Of a stretch of DNA of 64,000 bases, positions 32,047 to 42,345 are shown piece after piece. The translations under genes and the position numbers were made by a program. The notes beneath the pieces are model-generated. The model was not told the origin of the DNA. It saw nothing but the letters and a program-made list of their open reading frames with translations, and searched no databases. The first letter of the stretch is position 1, and each line of letters begins with the position of its first letter. Source of the DNA: Lysobacter stagni (GTDB lineage: Bacteria; Pseudomonadota; Gammaproteobacteria; Xanthomonadales; Xanthomonadaceae); assembly GCF_030053425.1 (NCBI RefSeq), contig NZ_JASGBI010000002.1, forward strand, positions 186,001-250,000, read 5' to 3'.

Positions 32047-32131
32047 CCGCACATTATGCGGGCTCGGAGCCGGGCTTGCAAATCTTTTCTTTGAAAATCA
32101 GGAGGTTCGGCCACGGGCCTGCCCCCTGACG

Positions 32132-32155
32132 GCGAAAGGCGCCTCGCGGCGCCTT
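32132..32155. terminator. Perfect ten-base hairpin downstream of infC
   Basis: GAAAGGCGCC pairs with GGCGCCTTTC around a four-base loop, 38 bases after the infC stop. The minus-strand tail is TTTC, so termination after infC is plausible but the U-run is short. Confidence 0.5.
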
Positions 32156-32192
32156 TCCTGGCCCGGACCCGCGCTACGGCGGGTCGCGGCGC

Positions 32193-32714
32193 TTACTTCT
32201 TCTTCGGCGCGATCATCATGACCATCTGACGGCCTTCCAGGCGCGGCCGGGACTCGATGACGATGTCCTCGCCCAGGTCGGCCTCGATGCGGGCCGCCAT
32301 CTCGCGGCCCAGCTCCTGGTGGCTCATCTCGCGGCCACGGAAGCGGATGTTCACCTTGACCTTGTCGCCTTCCTCCAGGAAGCGGCGCATGTTGCGCAGC
32401 TTGATCTGGTAGTCGCCTTCGTCGGTCACGGGACGGAACTTGAGTTCCTTGATCTCGACCTGCTTCTGCTTCTTCTTGGCCTCGTTGGCCTTCTTCTGCA
32501 TCTCGAAGCGGAACTTGCCGAAATCCATGATCTTGCAGACCGGCGGGTCCGCATTGGGCTGGATTTCGACGAGGTCGAGGTCCTCGTCCTCGGCCATGCG
32601 CAGGGCTTCGTCGCGCGTAAGCACGCCGATCATTTCGCCATCGCTGCCGATCACGCGCACGCGGGGGACGCGGATTTCCTGATTCTTCCGATTGGGCTTC
32701 TCGGGGGTACTGAT
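32193..32714 (-). CDS. infC: Translation initiation factor IF-3
   Basis: The 173-residue protein has both IF-3 domains: [20 protein letters not shown] at the N-terminus, a basic linker ([24 protein letters not shown]) and a C-terminal [10 protein letters not shown] and [16 protein letters not shown]. The start is set at the ATC codon at 32714, since GGAGA lies seven bases upstream and family members begin STP there; no ATG or GTG fits. A rare start codon allows IF-3 to repress its own synthesis. Confidence 0.95.
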   Translation of the reverse strand: MSTPEKPNRKNQEIRVPRVRVIGSDGEMIGVLTRDEALRMAEDEDLDLVEIQPNADPPVCKIMDFGKFRFEMQKKANEAKKKQKQVEIKELKFRPVTDEGDYQIKLRNMRRFLEEGDKVKVNIRFRGREMSHQELGREMAARIEADLGEDIVIESRPRLEGRQMVMMIAPKKK

Positions 32715-32780
32715 GTTGCAATCTCCGGTGTGGAACGTGCCGGCCGCCGGGGCGGCCGGGGTCAAGTCTGGCTGCAGGCG

Positions 32781-34682
32781 CTACTGTACGCCCTCACTGC
32801 GCAAACGCGAGGCGAAATCGGCGACGGACATCGTCCCCAGATCCTCTCCTCCCCGCGTGCGCACGGCGACCATGCCGTTTTCCTTCTCGCGATCACCGAT
32901 CACCAGCAGGTAGGGCACGCGCTGCAGCGTGTGCTCGCGGATCTTATAGCCGATCTTCTCGTTTCGCAAATCCGAATGGACCCGGAAGCCTTGATTTGCA
33001 AGGGATTTCCGGACTTCATCCACATAGTCGGCCTGGGCGTCGGTGATGTTCATGACGACGGCCTGGATCGGCGCCAGCCACGCCGGGAACTGGCCGGCAT
33101 GGTGCTCGATCAGGATGCCGATGAAGCGCTCCATCGAGCCGACGATGGCCCGATGCAGCATCACCGGGTGGCGGCGCTGGCTGTGCTCGTCCACGTACTC
33201 GGCGCCGAGGCGGCCGGGCATCATGAAGTCGACCTGCATCGTGCCCAGCTGCCAGGTACGGCCGATGGCGTCCTGCAGGTGGTACTCGATCTTCGGGCCG
33301 TAGAAGGCGCCCTCGCCCGGCAGCTCCTGCCATTCCACGCCGGCCGCGCTCAGGGCCGAGCGCAGGGCGTTCTCGGCCTTGTCCCACGTGGCGTCGTCGC
33401 CCAGGCGCGAATCCGGGCGCAGGGCGATCTTGATCTGGATGTCGGAGAAGCCGAAGTCGGCGTACACCTTCAGCGCCTGCTCGTGGAAGGCGCGGACCTC
33501 GGACTCGATCTGGTCCTCGGTGCAGAAGATGTGGCCGTCGTCCTGCGTGAAGCCGCGCACGCGCAGGATGCCGTGCAGCGCGCCGGAGGGCTCGTTGCGG
33601 TGGCAGGCGCCGAACTCGCCGTAGCGGATCGGCAGGTCGCGGTAGCTGTGCAGGCCCTGGTTGAACACCTGCACGTGGCCCGGGCAGTTCATGGGCTTGA
33701 GCGCGTAGGTCCGCTTCTCGGACTCGGTGAAGAACATGTTGTCCTTGTAGTTGTCCCAGTGGCCGGATTTCTGCCACAGCGACACGTCCAGGATCTGCGG
33801 GCAACGCACTTCGCCGTAGCCCGTTTCGCGGTACACGCGGCGCATGTACTGCTCGACGACCTGCCAGATCGACCAGCCCTTGGGATGCCAGAAGATCAGG
33901 CCCGGGCCTTCCTCCTGGAGGTGGAACAGGTCCTGGGCCTTGGCGATCTTGCGATGGTCGCGCTTCTCGGCCTCCTCCAGCTGCGTCAGGTAGGCCTTGA
34001 GGTCCTTGTCGTTGAGCCAGGCCGTGCCATAGATGCGGCTGAGCATCTGGTTGTTGGAGTCGCCGCGCCAGTAGGCGCCGGCCACCTTCATCAACTTGAA
34101 CGCGCGCAGCTTGTCCGTGGACGGCACGTGCGGGCCGCGGCACAGGTCGGTGAACTCGCCCTGGCTGTAGAGCGAGAGGTCTTCGCTGGCCGGGATCGAT
34201 TCGATGATCTCGGCCTTGTAGGCCTCACCCATGCCACGGAAGAAAGCCACCGCGTCGTCGCGCGACTTCACGCTGCGCGCCACCGGCAGGGCTTCCTTCA
34301 CGATCTTCTGCATCTCGGCCTCGATCGCCGGAAGATCTTCCGGCGTGAACGGGCGCTCGTAGGCGAAGTCGTAATAGAAGCCGTTGTCGATGACCGGGCC
34401 GATGGTGACCTGCGCGCCGGGGTACAGGCGCTGCACGGCCTGCGCCAGCAAGTGCGCGGTGGAGTGGCGCAGCACGTCGAGCGCGTCGGGGTGTTTCTCG
34501 GTGACGATCTCGAGCGAGGCGTCGTGGTCGATGCGGAAGCCCGTGTCGACGAGCTTGCCGTCAACCTTGCCGGCCAGTGCGGCCTTGGCCAGGCCAGCGC
34601 CGATGGAGGCGGCGACGTCGCCGACGGACACGGGTTGTTCGAATTCACGGCGGCTGCCGTCGGGGAGCGTGATGGCGATCAT
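32781..34682 (-). CDS. thrS: Threonine-tRNA ligase
   Basis: The 633-residue protein has a TGS domain ([18 protein letters not shown]), an editing domain with [11 protein letters not shown] and the zinc-type class II core ([34 protein letters not shown]), then an anticodon domain ([18 protein letters not shown]). The editing domain removes serine. It precedes infC as in most gammaproteobacteria. A terminator hairpin and a 58-base leader lie upstream. Confidence 0.98.
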   Translation of the reverse strand: MIAITLPDGSRREFEQPVSVGDVAASIGAGLAKAALAGKVDGKLVDTGFRIDHDASLEIVTEKHPDALDVLRHSTAHLLAQAVQRLYPGAQVTIGPVIDNGFYYDFAYERPFTPEDLPAIEAEMQKIVKEALPVARSVKSRDDAVAFFRGMGEAYKAEIIESIPASEDLSLYSQGEFTDLCRGPHVPSTDKLRAFKLMKVAGAYWRGDSNNQMLSRIYGTAWLNDKDLKAYLTQLEEAEKRDHRKIAKAQDLFHLQEEGPGLIFWHPKGWSIWQVVEQYMRRVYRETGYGEVRCPQILDVSLWQKSGHWDNYKDNMFFTESEKRTYALKPMNCPGHVQVFNQGLHSYRDLPIRYGEFGACHRNEPSGALHGILRVRGFTQDDGHIFCTEDQIESEVRAFHEQALKVYADFGFSDIQIKIALRPDSRLGDDATWDKAENALRSALSAAGVEWQELPGEGAFYGPKIEYHLQDAIGRTWQLGTMQVDFMMPGRLGAEYVDEHSQRRHPVMLHRAIVGSMERFIGILIEHHAGQFPAWLAPIQAVVMNITDAQADYVDEVRKSLANQGFRVHSDLRNEKIGYKIREHTLQRVPYLLVIGDREKENGMVAVRTRGGEDLGTMSVADFASRLRSEGVQ

Positions 34683-34734
34683 GTGCGGATGCGGGCGCGC
34701 AGTGCGCGGCTGGCGGAATGTGAGGGATCGGAAA

Positions 34735-34758
34735 TGAAAAACGGCGCCGCGGCGCCGT
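34735..34758 (-). terminator. Rho-independent terminator upstream of thrS
   Basis: A perfect palindrome ACGGCGCC-GC-GGCGCCGT (34741-34758) is followed on the minus strand by TTTTTCATTTCC. It separates thrS from transcription arriving from the tRNA-Val side. Confidence 0.7.
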
Positions 34759-34954
34759 CAGTCGAGGGGCGGCGTCGGCGTTCAGCGATGGGAAGTGGTA
34801 GTGCTCATGTCGCACGCTCGGCCGGCGGGTTCGCCGCGGGCCACCTCGATCCTGTCCCCGGACGGACGCCGGAACACGAACAGAAGTGTTGGGGCTGGCG
34901 GCAACCAAGTCAACGCCAGCAGGCGCCGCCGTGAAATCCGTACTCCGGAAAGCA

Positions 34955-34984
34955 GAACGGCGCGATCCGGGGATCGCGCCGTTC
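34955..34984 (-). terminator. Terminator after tRNA-Val
   Basis: GAACGGCGCGAT (34955-34966) pairs with ATCGCGCCGTTC (34973-34984) in a perfect 12-base stem, 12 bases past the tRNA 3' end. The tail is TGCTTTCC. The gap between it and the palindrome at 34741 shows no gene. Confidence 0.75.
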
Positions 34985-34996
34985 CGACCACTGTAG

Positions 34997-35071
34997 TGGT
35001 GGGCGGTACAGGGTTCGAACCTGTGACCCCTACCATGTCAAGGTAGTGCTCTACCGCTGAGCTAACCGCCC
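34997..35071 (-). tRNA. tRNA-Val (anticodon GAC)
   Basis: A 75-base cloverleaf with acceptor GGGCGGT/ACCGCCC, anticodon stem CTACC/GGTAG, loop TTGACAT (anticodon GAC), TTCGAAC T-loop and encoded CCA. It is a stand-alone gene between uvrB and thrS. Confidence 0.95.
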
Positions 35072-35182
35072 GGAAATCCGGGAATCCGTCGTCGCAAACC
35101 ACTCGACGAGGGGCGCGCAGTGTAGCCCGTCGCCGCGGCGGCGGCAACAGGTCCGCGCGCTTCCGGACGCCGGCGCGCGGGC

Positions 35183-37216
35183 TCAGGCGGCGAAGCCGGC
35201 ATCCTTGAGCTGTCGCAGCTGGTCGCGCACGGCGGCGGCCTCCTCGAACTCGAGATCGCGCGCGTGCTGGTACATCTGCTGCTCCAGCGCCTTGATGCGC
35301 GCGGCGAACTGGGAGGGGCTGAGCTTGGCGTATTCGGCCAGGTTGTCGGCCACCTTGCGCGCCTTGCCCCGCCCCTTGGCGGTCTCGCCGGGCTCGGCAC
35401 GCGCGCCTTCCATGATGTCCACCACGGCTTTGGCGACCGATCGCGGAACGATCCCGTGCTCGGTGTTGTGTTCGACCTGCCGCTGGCGACGACGATCGGT
35501 CTCGTCGATGGCCTTCTGCATCGAGTTCGTGATGCGGTCCGCATACAGGATCGCCTTGCCGCGCACGTTGCGCGCCGCGCGGCCGATGGTCTGGATCAGC
35601 GAGCCGGCCGAACGCAGGAAGCCTTCCTTGTCCGCGTCCAGGATCGCCACCAGCGATACCTCCGGCATGTCCAGGCCTTCGCGCAGCAGGTTGATGCCCA
35701 CCAGCACGTCGAACTTGCCCAGGCGCAGGTCGCGGATGATCTCCACGCGCTCGACCGTGTCCACGTCCGAATGCAGGTAGCGCACGCGCACGCCATGCTC
35801 GCCGAGGTATTCGGTGAGGTTCTCCGCCATGCGCTTGGTGAGCGTGGTGATGAGCACGCGATCGCCCATCGCGACGCGTTTGGTGATCTCGCCCAGCACG
35901 TCGTCGACCTGGGTGCCGACGGGGCGGATCTCGACCTCCGGATCGATCAGGCCGGTCGGACGCACGACCAGTTCGACGATGTTGTCTTCCGACTTGCGCA
36001 GCTCGTACGGGCCCGGTGTCGCGGAGACGTAGATCGCGCGCGGCGAACGCCCCTCCCATTCCTCGAAGCGCAGCGGACGGTTGTCGAGCGCGGACGGCAG
36101 GCGGAAGCCGAACTCCACCAGCGTTTCCTTGCGCGAGCGGTCGCCCTTGTACATCGCACCGATCTGCGGAACGGTGACGTGCGATTCGTCGACGACCAGC
36201 AGCGCGTCCGGCGGCAGGTAGTCGAACAGGCACGGCGGCGGCTCGCCCGGCATGTGACCGGTGAGGTGGCGCGAGTAATTTTCGATGCCGTTGCAGTAGC
36301 CGACCTCGGCCAGCATCTCCAGGTCGAACTGGGTGCGCTGCGCCAGGCGCTGCGCCTCCACCAGCTTGTTCTGCGCGTACAGCTGTTCCAGTCGTTCGCG
36401 CAGCTCTTCCTTGATGGTTTCGATGGCGTCCAGCACCGTGCGGCGGGTGGTGACGTAATGCGAGCCCGGGTAGATCGTGTAGCGCGGCACCTGACGCAGG
36501 GTTTCACCGGTCAGCGGGTCGAAGATCGTGAGCCGCTCGATCTCGCCATCGAACAGCTCGATGCGCAGCGCCTCGGCGTCGCTTTCGGCCGGGTGCACGT
36601 CCACCACCTCGCCGCGAACACGGTAGGTGGCGCGGCGCAGTTCGGTGTCGTTGCGGTCGTACTGCATTTCGGTGAGGCGGCGGATCAGTTCGCGCTGGTC
36701 GATGCGTTCGCCGCGCACCATGTGCAGCACCATGCGGAAGTATTCGTTCGGATCGCCCAGGCCGTAGATGGCCGACACCGTGCAGACGATCAGCGCGTCG
36801 CGACGCTCCAGCAGCGCCTTGGTCGCCGACAGCCGCATCTGCTCGATGTGCTCGTTCACCGAGCTGTCCTTCTCGATGAAGGTATCGGACGACGGAACGT
36901 AGGCTTCCGGCTGGTAGTAGTCGTAGTAGCTGACGAAGTACTCCACCGCGTTGTGCGGGAAGAACGCCTTGAACTCGCCGTACAGCTGCGCGGCCAGCGT
37001 CTTGTTCGGCGCCATGACGATCGTCGGCTTCTGCACCTGCTGGACGACGTTGGCGACGGTGAAGGTCTTGCCCGAACCGGTCACGCCCAGCACCGTCTGC
37101 GATGCGAGCCCGCTCTCGAAGCCGTCTACCAGGCGCACGATGGCCTGCGGCTGATCGCCGGCGGGTTCGTAGGGGGCGACGAGCTGGAATCCAGCGGGAT
37201 GGACGCTGTCGTTCAT
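35183..37216 (-). CDS. uvrB: Excinuclease ABC subunit B
   Basis: The 677-residue protein has the UvrB helicase core: [14 protein letters not shown] (Walker A, about 45-58), the [11 protein letters not shown] beta-hairpin used for damage verification, [12 protein letters not shown] (motif II) and C-terminal QTIGRAARN (motif VI), then a UvrC-binding UVR helix pair. ATG 37216 is chosen, with GGAG eight bases before it, over a GTG six bases earlier. It loads UvrC at DNA lesions. Confidence 0.98.
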   Translation of the reverse strand: MNDSVHPAGFQLVAPYEPAGDQPQAIVRLVDGFESGLASQTVLGVTGSGKTFTVANVVQQVQKPTIVMAPNKTLAAQLYGEFKAFFPHNAVEYFVSYYDYYQPEAYVPSSDTFIEKDSSVNEHIEQMRLSATKALLERRDALIVCTVSAIYGLGDPNEYFRMVLHMVRGERIDQRELIRRLTEMQYDRNDTELRRATYRVRGEVVDVHPAESDAEALRIELFDGEIERLTIFDPLTGETLRQVPRYTIYPGSHYVTTRRTVLDAIETIKEELRERLEQLYAQNKLVEAQRLAQRTQFDLEMLAEVGYCNGIENYSRHLTGHMPGEPPPCLFDYLPPDALLVVDESHVTVPQIGAMYKGDRSRKETLVEFGFRLPSALDNRPLRFEEWEGRSPRAIYVSATPGPYELRKSEDNIVELVVRPTGLIDPEVEIRPVGTQVDDVLGEITKRVAMGDRVLITTLTKRMAENLTEYLGEHGVRVRYLHSDVDTVERVEIIRDLRLGKFDVLVGINLLREGLDMPEVSLVAILDADKEGFLRSAGSLIQTIGRAARNVRGKAILYADRITNSMQKAIDETDRRRQRQVEHNTEHGIVPRSVAKAVVDIMEGARAEPGETAKGRGKARKVADNLAEYAKLSPSQFAARIKALEQQMYQHARDLEFEEAAAVRDQLRQLKDAGFAA

Positions 37217-37321
37217 CGGCACGGCTCCGGGTAAACCTTCAGTGTAGACCGCCCAGAAGATGGGGGCGCGGACGGCATTTCCCTACCCTGCCTCGCCGCC
37301 TCATGCCGATGGGACGGTGCG

Positions 37322-37903
37322 ATGCATCGGTCGAGACTCGCCGCTCCCTTTCGCGGATGCGGCCCCATGCGAACGCCCGGCAGCGGATTCACCCTGGTCG
37401 AACTGTGCGTCGGGCTGGCGATCATCGCCGTGCTTGCGCTGATGGCGATGCCCTCATTCAGCCGGCTGTTGGAATCGGCGCGATTGGACACCGTGTTCCA
37501 TGCCACCACCGCATCGCTGGCGACCGCCCGGCTGACGTCGGTGATCCGCCAGGTCCCCGTGGCGGTCTGCCCCAGCCGGGACGGCCGCCAGTGCCGGCGG
37601 GATCTGGCGTGGGAGGATGGCTGGATCGTCTTTCTGGACCGCGCCCGCAAGGGCGCGCCACAGGCGCCAGGCGACGTCCTGGACGTATTTTCGCCGGACC
37701 TGCACGGGCTGGCCGCCCGCAGCACCGTGGGGCGCCATTACGTGCGCTTCCGCCCCGACGGATTCAGCTACGGCACGAACTTCACGCTGCGCGTGTGCTC
37801 GCGCGATCCGGCGCTGCTGCTGGGCGAAGTCGTCGTGAACAACGGCGGCCGCGCGCGCTCGCGGCGCACGGCGCGCACCGAGCCATGCCCCTACACGCCC
37901 TGA
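37322..37903 (+). CDS. GspH/FimT-type pseudopilin
   Basis: The 193-residue prepilin-like protein has a cleavage motif GFTLVEL after a leader, then the hydrophobic N-terminal helix (CVGLAIIAVLALMAMPSFSRLL) and a beta-rich GspH-type C-terminal domain with two pairs of cysteines. The ATG at 37322 has GGGA upstream; ATG 37367 would give a short seven-residue leader but lacks a ribosome site. It is separate from the main pilin operon. It probably primes a type IV pilus or type II secretion pseudopilus. Confidence 0.82.
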   Translation: MHRSRLAAPFRGCGPMRTPGSGFTLVELCVGLAIIAVLALMAMPSFSRLLESARLDTVFHATTASLATARLTSVIRQVPVAVCPSRDGRQCRRDLAWEDGWIVFLDRARKGAPQAPGDVLDVFSPDLHGLAARSTVGRHYVRFRPDGFSYGTNFTLRVCSRDPALLLGEVVVNNGGRARSRRTARTEPCPYTP

Positions 37904-37955
37904 GCGCGCCGGCACGCTTGACCCTGTCGCCGGAGGCATTACAATGCCGGTCCCC

Positions 37956-38032
37956 GCCCGAATAGCTCAGCCGGTTAGAGCACTTGACTGTTAATCAGGG
38001 GGTCGTTGGTTCGAGTCCAACTTCGGGCGCCA
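37956..38032 (+). tRNA. tRNA-Asn (anticodon GTT)
   Basis: A 77-base cloverleaf with acceptor GCCCGAA/TTCGGGC, anticodon loop CTGTTAA (anticodon GTT), TTCGAGT T-loop and encoded CCA. It is 52 bases downstream of the pseudopilin gene on the same strand. Confidence 0.95.
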
Positions 38033-38040
38033 GAATTTGA

Positions 38041-38074
38041 AAGGGCTGCGAGCGATCGCAGCCCTTTTTCTTTT
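38041..38074 (+). terminator. Terminator after tRNA-Asn
   Basis: AAGGGCTGCGA pairs with TCGCAGCCCTT around a four-base loop and is followed by TTTCTTTT. It is a strong rho-independent terminator nine bases after the tRNA. Confidence 0.9.
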
Positions 38075-38146
38075 GCGATCGCGCACCGGGCAAACGGGGC
38101 TCATCATCGCCGGCGAGCACCATCTCATCCTTGCGATTTCCTGAAA

Positions 38147-38178
38147 GACAAAGGCCGCGGATAACCGCGGCCTTTGTC
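38147..38178 (-). terminator. Terminator of the minor-pilin operon
   Basis: A perfect 14-base stem (GACAAAGGCCGCGG with CCGCGGCCTTTGTC, four-base loop) lies 29 bases after the pilE-like stop. The minus-strand tail is TTTCAGG, preceded by TTTGTC in the stem, and it may work in both directions. Confidence 0.8.
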
Positions 38179-38207
38179 GATACCTCACCCGCGGGACGCG
38201 CGGGGGT

Positions 38208-38633
38208 TTACCAGCATTCCGCCACGCTGGTGCCGGTGTTGCTGCTCTTCTTCACGCCCGCCTGGTCGATCGAGATCGTCGCGCACTTGGTGTCGCGTGC
38301 GGCCTGCTGGCCCTGCGGCACCGCCTGCACGGTGTAGGCGGTGGCCGTCGTGCCCGAAAGCTGGAACGTATAGAACTGCGCGACGTCCGTCCTGCACTGC
38401 AGGCTGGGCAGCGCCGGCGCATTGCCGGAGCCGTCCACGTAACGCAGGTTCGTCGTGTAGAACCGCTCCATGAACTGCGACACCTCCAGCGCGCAGGCGG
38501 CCGCCGCCGCGCGCCGGGTCTTGATCACGTGTCCCTGGTAACTGGGATAGGCGATCGCTGCCAGCACACCGATGATCATGATCACGATCAGCAGTTCGAT
38601 CAGGGTGAAGCCGCGCGTCTTTGCCACGTACAT
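38208..38633 (-). CDS. pilE: Type IV minor pilin PilE
   Basis: The 141-residue prepilin starts MYVAKTRGFTLIELLIVIMIIGVLAAIAYPSYQ, with a GFTLIEL cleavage site after Gly8, the invariant Glu5 of the mature protein, and Cys pairs in the globular part. It ends VAECW. It is the last gene of fimT-pilVWXY1E and is preceded by pilY1 with 11 bases between. Minor pilins prime pilus assembly and carry PilY1 to the tip. Confidence 0.9.
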   Translation of the reverse strand: MYVAKTRGFTLIELLIVIMIIGVLAAIAYPSYQGHVIKTRRAAAAACALEVSQFMERFYTTNLRYVDGSGNAPALPSLQCRTDVAQFYTFQLSGTTATAYTVQAVPQGQQAARDTKCATISIDQAGVKKSSNTGTSVAECW

Positions 38634-38644
38634 GTGTCTGGTCC

Positions 38645-41600
38645 TCAATCCCGGTTGAAGAGTTCACGCCAGTTCAGGCGTTTGGCCGCGCCTGGCGTCG
38701 GTACCTCGGCTTCCTTGCCGCAGGTGGCGTTGGAGCCGCATGCGTAGACGTTGCTGCCCACGCCATCGCCCTGGCCGACCATGCCGACACCGATGTCGAC
38801 GCCGCCCACGAACTGGTTATTGCCGCCGGTGTGCGTGTTGGTGTTGTCGGTCTGGGTCGGATTGCCCAGCTTGTCGTCGCCCTGGCCGTTGGCATTGACG
38901 TCGATGAAGCCGGTCGTCGTTCCGTTGGCCTGCGGATTGGTGCCGGTGAACATGTCGATGGCGTTGAGGAAACCCTTGCCGCCCATGTCGCAGGCTTCGC
39001 CCGCCGTCGGAATGATGGTGGAGAACCACAGCGCGCGCGAGCGCAGGAACGGCGCGCTCACCACGCGTTCGCCCTTCGCGTAAGGCGTCGGCAGGCCCAG
39101 GTCGAGGTACCAGCCCTTCTTGCCCGTCGACAGCTCCGAGAACTCCTCCCACGAACGCGCCGTGCGGCCCTTCGAATCCGTGCCGGTGTACGGGATCGTG
39201 CGCTTCTCCAAGTCCGAACGACCGGACACGACCGTGCTGTTGTCGATGATCGAGTACATCGTCTGGGTCTGCGGCGTCGCGTTGGTCACGTCGTCGTTGG
39301 TGATGTACTTGCCCGTGCCGAAGGACACGTAGATCTGCGTGGTCTGCGGGTTACGGGCCAGTGCCACCGCCGAGGTGATCGGCTGGCGCACGTCTGACGC
39401 GTCCTTCGCCACGAACATTGGGACGCCGCTGTTGGCGACCGCCCAGTTGCTGGCGACCGTGCTGCTCAGATCGAACTTCCACAGGTTGCCCTGCAGGTCG
39501 CCGGCATACACGTAGTCGGCCTTGCCATCGTTGTTCACGTCGGCCGCGCGGGCTTCGGCCATGCCGTTGCTGCCCGTGGCCCCGGTGTTGATCTTGATGG
39601 TGCTGTTCAGCGTGCCGTTGTCGTTGAGCACGTAGATGAAGAGCACCGAGCTGGCGTTGTCGCTGTCGACGCCGTTACCGACGATGACCAGCGTCTTGTT
39701 GTTGTTGCCCTGGCGCACCAGCGGCGCACCCAGCACGTAGCCCATGTCCGCGTCCGCCACCGTGGCGGTGGAGCTGGAGAAGGTCTTGTCCCACAGCACG
39801 TCGGTCGCGCTGAAGGAGCCCGGGGTGGTGACGTCGAGGGCGAACACGCCGCGTCCACCGCGACCCAGCGAAGCGGCCAGGATGTTCTTGTTCTTGCCCT
39901 GCTCCGGCGTGGTGACGTCGATGCCGCCGTCCACGAAGAACTTGTGGGAGTAGTCCGGATCGCTCAGGCTCGCCAGGGCCGCGAAGTCGATGCCCGCCGG
40001 AACGTACGAGAACCGCACCGCGCCGGTGCCGGCGTTGATGCTGTGGAGCATGCCGTCGTTGGCGCCGATGAACAGCGTATCGGTGGCCTTCACGTAGAAC
40101 GGCGAGGAGTTGACGATGTCACCGATGCGCGAGGCGCGGTTGCGCAGCTTGCCGCCGTTGCTCTTCTCGAGTGCCGCGCTGCCCTTGATGTAACTGGCGT
40201 TGTTGGCAGCCGATACCTGTGCGAGACCGGTCGAGCGTCCCAGCAGCGACACCTGCGTCTGCGGCAACGATGCGTCGGACGTCGGGAAGGTCGCGCCGGC
40301 GGTACCGTCAAAGGTGTAGACGCCGCGGTTGGTGAACGCCGTCGCATTGGCGGCCGCGTAGGTCTTGACGCTCCAGGATTCGGTCGATGCGATCGTGCCG
40401 CCGACCAGGCTGAAGGCCTGCACGTCGCCCGACCACTCACCGGAGAAGTACGTCGCCTGGAACAGCTTGGAACCGGCGTTGAGCGTGGCACCGTTGGTGG
40501 ACACGTTCGAACCCGAAGACTGGCGGCGCTGGATCGAGGCCAGCGTGGCCGTCAGCGCGTCGGAGAACGCCTTCGGGTTCGTTGCCGCAACGAAGCTGCC
40601 GTGGCCGTTGACCGCTGCGTGCCACAGGTCGTCGATGCGGCGGTTGGACTCGTTATCCCAGGAATTGTTGGTGTTGGTAGCGGTTTTCCAGGGATTCGGC
40701 CAGGCCTTGGAGCCCGCCTCGATCAACGGCAGGTCGCTGGCCGGGTTCAAGGTGCCCTGCAGGCCGATGGAAATGCCGAAGGTGGACATGTGCTGCCAGA
40801 AGCCCGGGTTCTGGTCGGACGTGGGCACGTTGTTGGCCAGGTCCGTACGCAGATCGCGCTTCCAGTAATTCATCGCGACGTCGGCGAGCGTGTCGGTCGC
40901 GGAGTCCTTGAAACGGGTGGTCGCGGCGTAGGTGTACGAGTCCGTGCCGTTGGCTGCCACGATCCTCGTTCCCGCCGTGTTGTCGGTGTTGCCGATCACG
41001 GTCGAGCCCGGCGCGTTGCTGAAGCCGCCGTCGTCGTCGTTCCAGTAGCCGTCGGTGGTCAGGATGGCGTAGCTCTGGCGGCAGCTGAGCTGGCTGGCGG
41101 CGGTGCTTTCCGGACCCCACGGACCGGACGCACCGGTCTGGGTCTCGTAGTAGTCGCCCGCGCGCTTGAGCGCGCCGTGCAGCGGCGTGCCGCTATTGGC
41201 GTTGGCGCGCTGCAGGTAGCCGAACCAGTCGGACTTGTTGGCGCCCTTGAACAGGCCGTTATCCGTGCCGACCGGGATCTGATAGGCCGGCAGGTCGCCG
41301 GACACCGAGGTGCTGCCATTGCGGTTCCAGATGGAGTCGAAACCCACGCGGAACTTCGTACCCAGCGAAGCGAAGGCCTCGCTCGCGCCGGCCTTGGCCG
41401 TCTTGGAGCGGGTGCGGTGGTACGAATACCAGATCGCGTAGTTGGTGAGTTCGTCGGCCTGGCTGCGCCCCGTCGGCGTGGCGTCCTCGCCGGTCACCGT
41501 GTAGGCCACCGTGTCGACTCTGCCGACGTCGTTGTTCCTGCCGCTGGGCGCGGTCAGGCGCGCGGTGTAATTGCCCTGGGCCGGATCCAGGATCGTGCAG

Positions 41601-42334
41601 GACTCGGTGTTGCCGTTGGAGCTGTTGCTTGTGCACAGCGTGACGCCGCTGCTGTTGAGGATGGACAGCGTGACGTTGCCGCTGCCGCCCGACGTGTTGA
41701 CCTGCAGCTGGCGCACGCCGGAGCCGAGGCTGAGGGAGAAATCGCGGTTATTGCCGGCGCTGATGTCGCGGTTGTTGTCGTTGAGGATGCGCGTGCTGGC
41801 ACCCTTGTACACGTGCAGGACGCCGTTGATTTTGCCGATCGTGTAACGGTCGAAGTTGGCCGAGTTGGTGTAATCGGTGACGTTCGCCTTGGGCACGTAG
41901 AACTCGTGCACGTCGTTGCTGACGTCGCTGAGGGCGTCGATCAGCGAGGTGCTGGCGTACGCGCTGGTCAGGCTGGTACCGGCGGTGAAGCGCGTGCCAT
42001 CGGCCTGCATCCACGGCTTGTACTCCGTGCGCGGGTCGTAATACAGCGAGTTGTGGATGTAGGTCTTCAGACCGATCTGGTCGGGACTGGTCTTGGCGGC
42101 GATCGTGTTCGCATCGGCAGCGACCGCGCCGGGCATGAAGTCCCATGCCATCGAGCCGGAGTCGTCGAGGATGAACAGGATGTTCGGTGGCGCCGAGCCG
42201 CTGCCGGTCTGCAGCGGGAAGTCGGGGAAGCTGGTCGTGGCGTGGACCGGAAGGGCCAGCGTCGTCGCCAGGCATGCCAGCAGCGCCGCGCGCAGCGGGG
42301 CCATCCGGTTCGGAATGGATTTGTGGAGGGTCAT
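38645..42334 (-). CDS. pilY1: PilY1 pilus tip adhesin and mechanosensor
   Basis: The 1229-residue protein has a signal peptide (cleaved near VHA-TT at 30-34), a von Willebrand A domain with a MIDAS motif (FILDDSGSM, about 54-62), and a C-terminal PilY1 beta-propeller with a calcium site (DVNNDGKADY, about residue 930). PilY1 binds the minor pilin complex at the tip and affects attachment, twitching and surface sensing. The start is ATG 42334, since the longer frame overlaps pilX. Length fits the family. Confidence 0.95.
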   Translation of the reverse strand: MTLHKSIPNRMAPLRAALLACLATTLALPVHATTSFPDFPLQTGSGSAPPNILFILDDSGSMAWDFMPGAVAADANTIAAKTSPDQIGLKTYIHNSLYYDPRTEYKPWMQADGTRFTAGTSLTSAYASTSLIDALSDVSNDVHEFYVPKANVTDYTNSANFDRYTIGKINGVLHVYKGASTRILNDNNRDISAGNNRDFSLSLGSGVRQLQVNTSGGSGNVTLSILNSSGVTLCTSNSSNGNTESCTILDPAQGNYTARLTAPSGRNNDVGRVDTVAYTVTGEDATPTGRSQADELTNYAIWYSYHRTRSKTAKAGASEAFASLGTKFRVGFDSIWNRNGSTSVSGDLPAYQIPVGTDNGLFKGANKSDWFGYLQRANANSGTPLHGALKRAGDYYETQTGASGPWGPESTAASQLSCRQSYAILTTDGYWNDDDGGFSNAPGSTVIGNTDNTAGTRIVAANGTDSYTYAATTRFKDSATDTLADVAMNYWKRDLRTDLANNVPTSDQNPGFWQHMSTFGISIGLQGTLNPASDLPLIEAGSKAWPNPWKTATNTNNSWDNESNRRIDDLWHAAVNGHGSFVAATNPKAFSDALTATLASIQRRQSSGSNVSTNGATLNAGSKLFQATYFSGEWSGDVQAFSLVGGTIASTESWSVKTYAAANATAFTNRGVYTFDGTAGATFPTSDASLPQTQVSLLGRSTGLAQVSAANNASYIKGSAALEKSNGGKLRNRASRIGDIVNSSPFYVKATDTLFIGANDGMLHSINAGTGAVRFSYVPAGIDFAALASLSDPDYSHKFFVDGGIDVTTPEQGKNKNILAASLGRGGRGVFALDVTTPGSFSATDVLWDKTFSSSTATVADADMGYVLGAPLVRQGNNNKTLVIVGNGVDSDNASSVLFIYVLNDNGTLNSTIKINTGATGSNGMAEARAADVNNDGKADYVYAGDLQGNLWKFDLSSTVASNWAVANSGVPMFVAKDASDVRQPITSAVALARNPQTTQIYVSFGTGKYITNDDVTNATPQTQTMYSIIDNSTVVSGRSDLEKRTIPYTGTDSKGRTARSWEEFSELSTGKKGWYLDLGLPTPYAKGERVVSAPFLRSRALWFSTIIPTAGEACDMGGKGFLNAIDMFTGTNPQANGTTTGFIDVNANGQGDDKLGNPTQTDNTNTHTGGNNQFVGGVDIGVGMVGQGDGVGSNVYACGSNATCGKEAEVPTPGAAKRLNWRELFNRD

Positions 42335-42345
42335 CTGCGCGTTCC

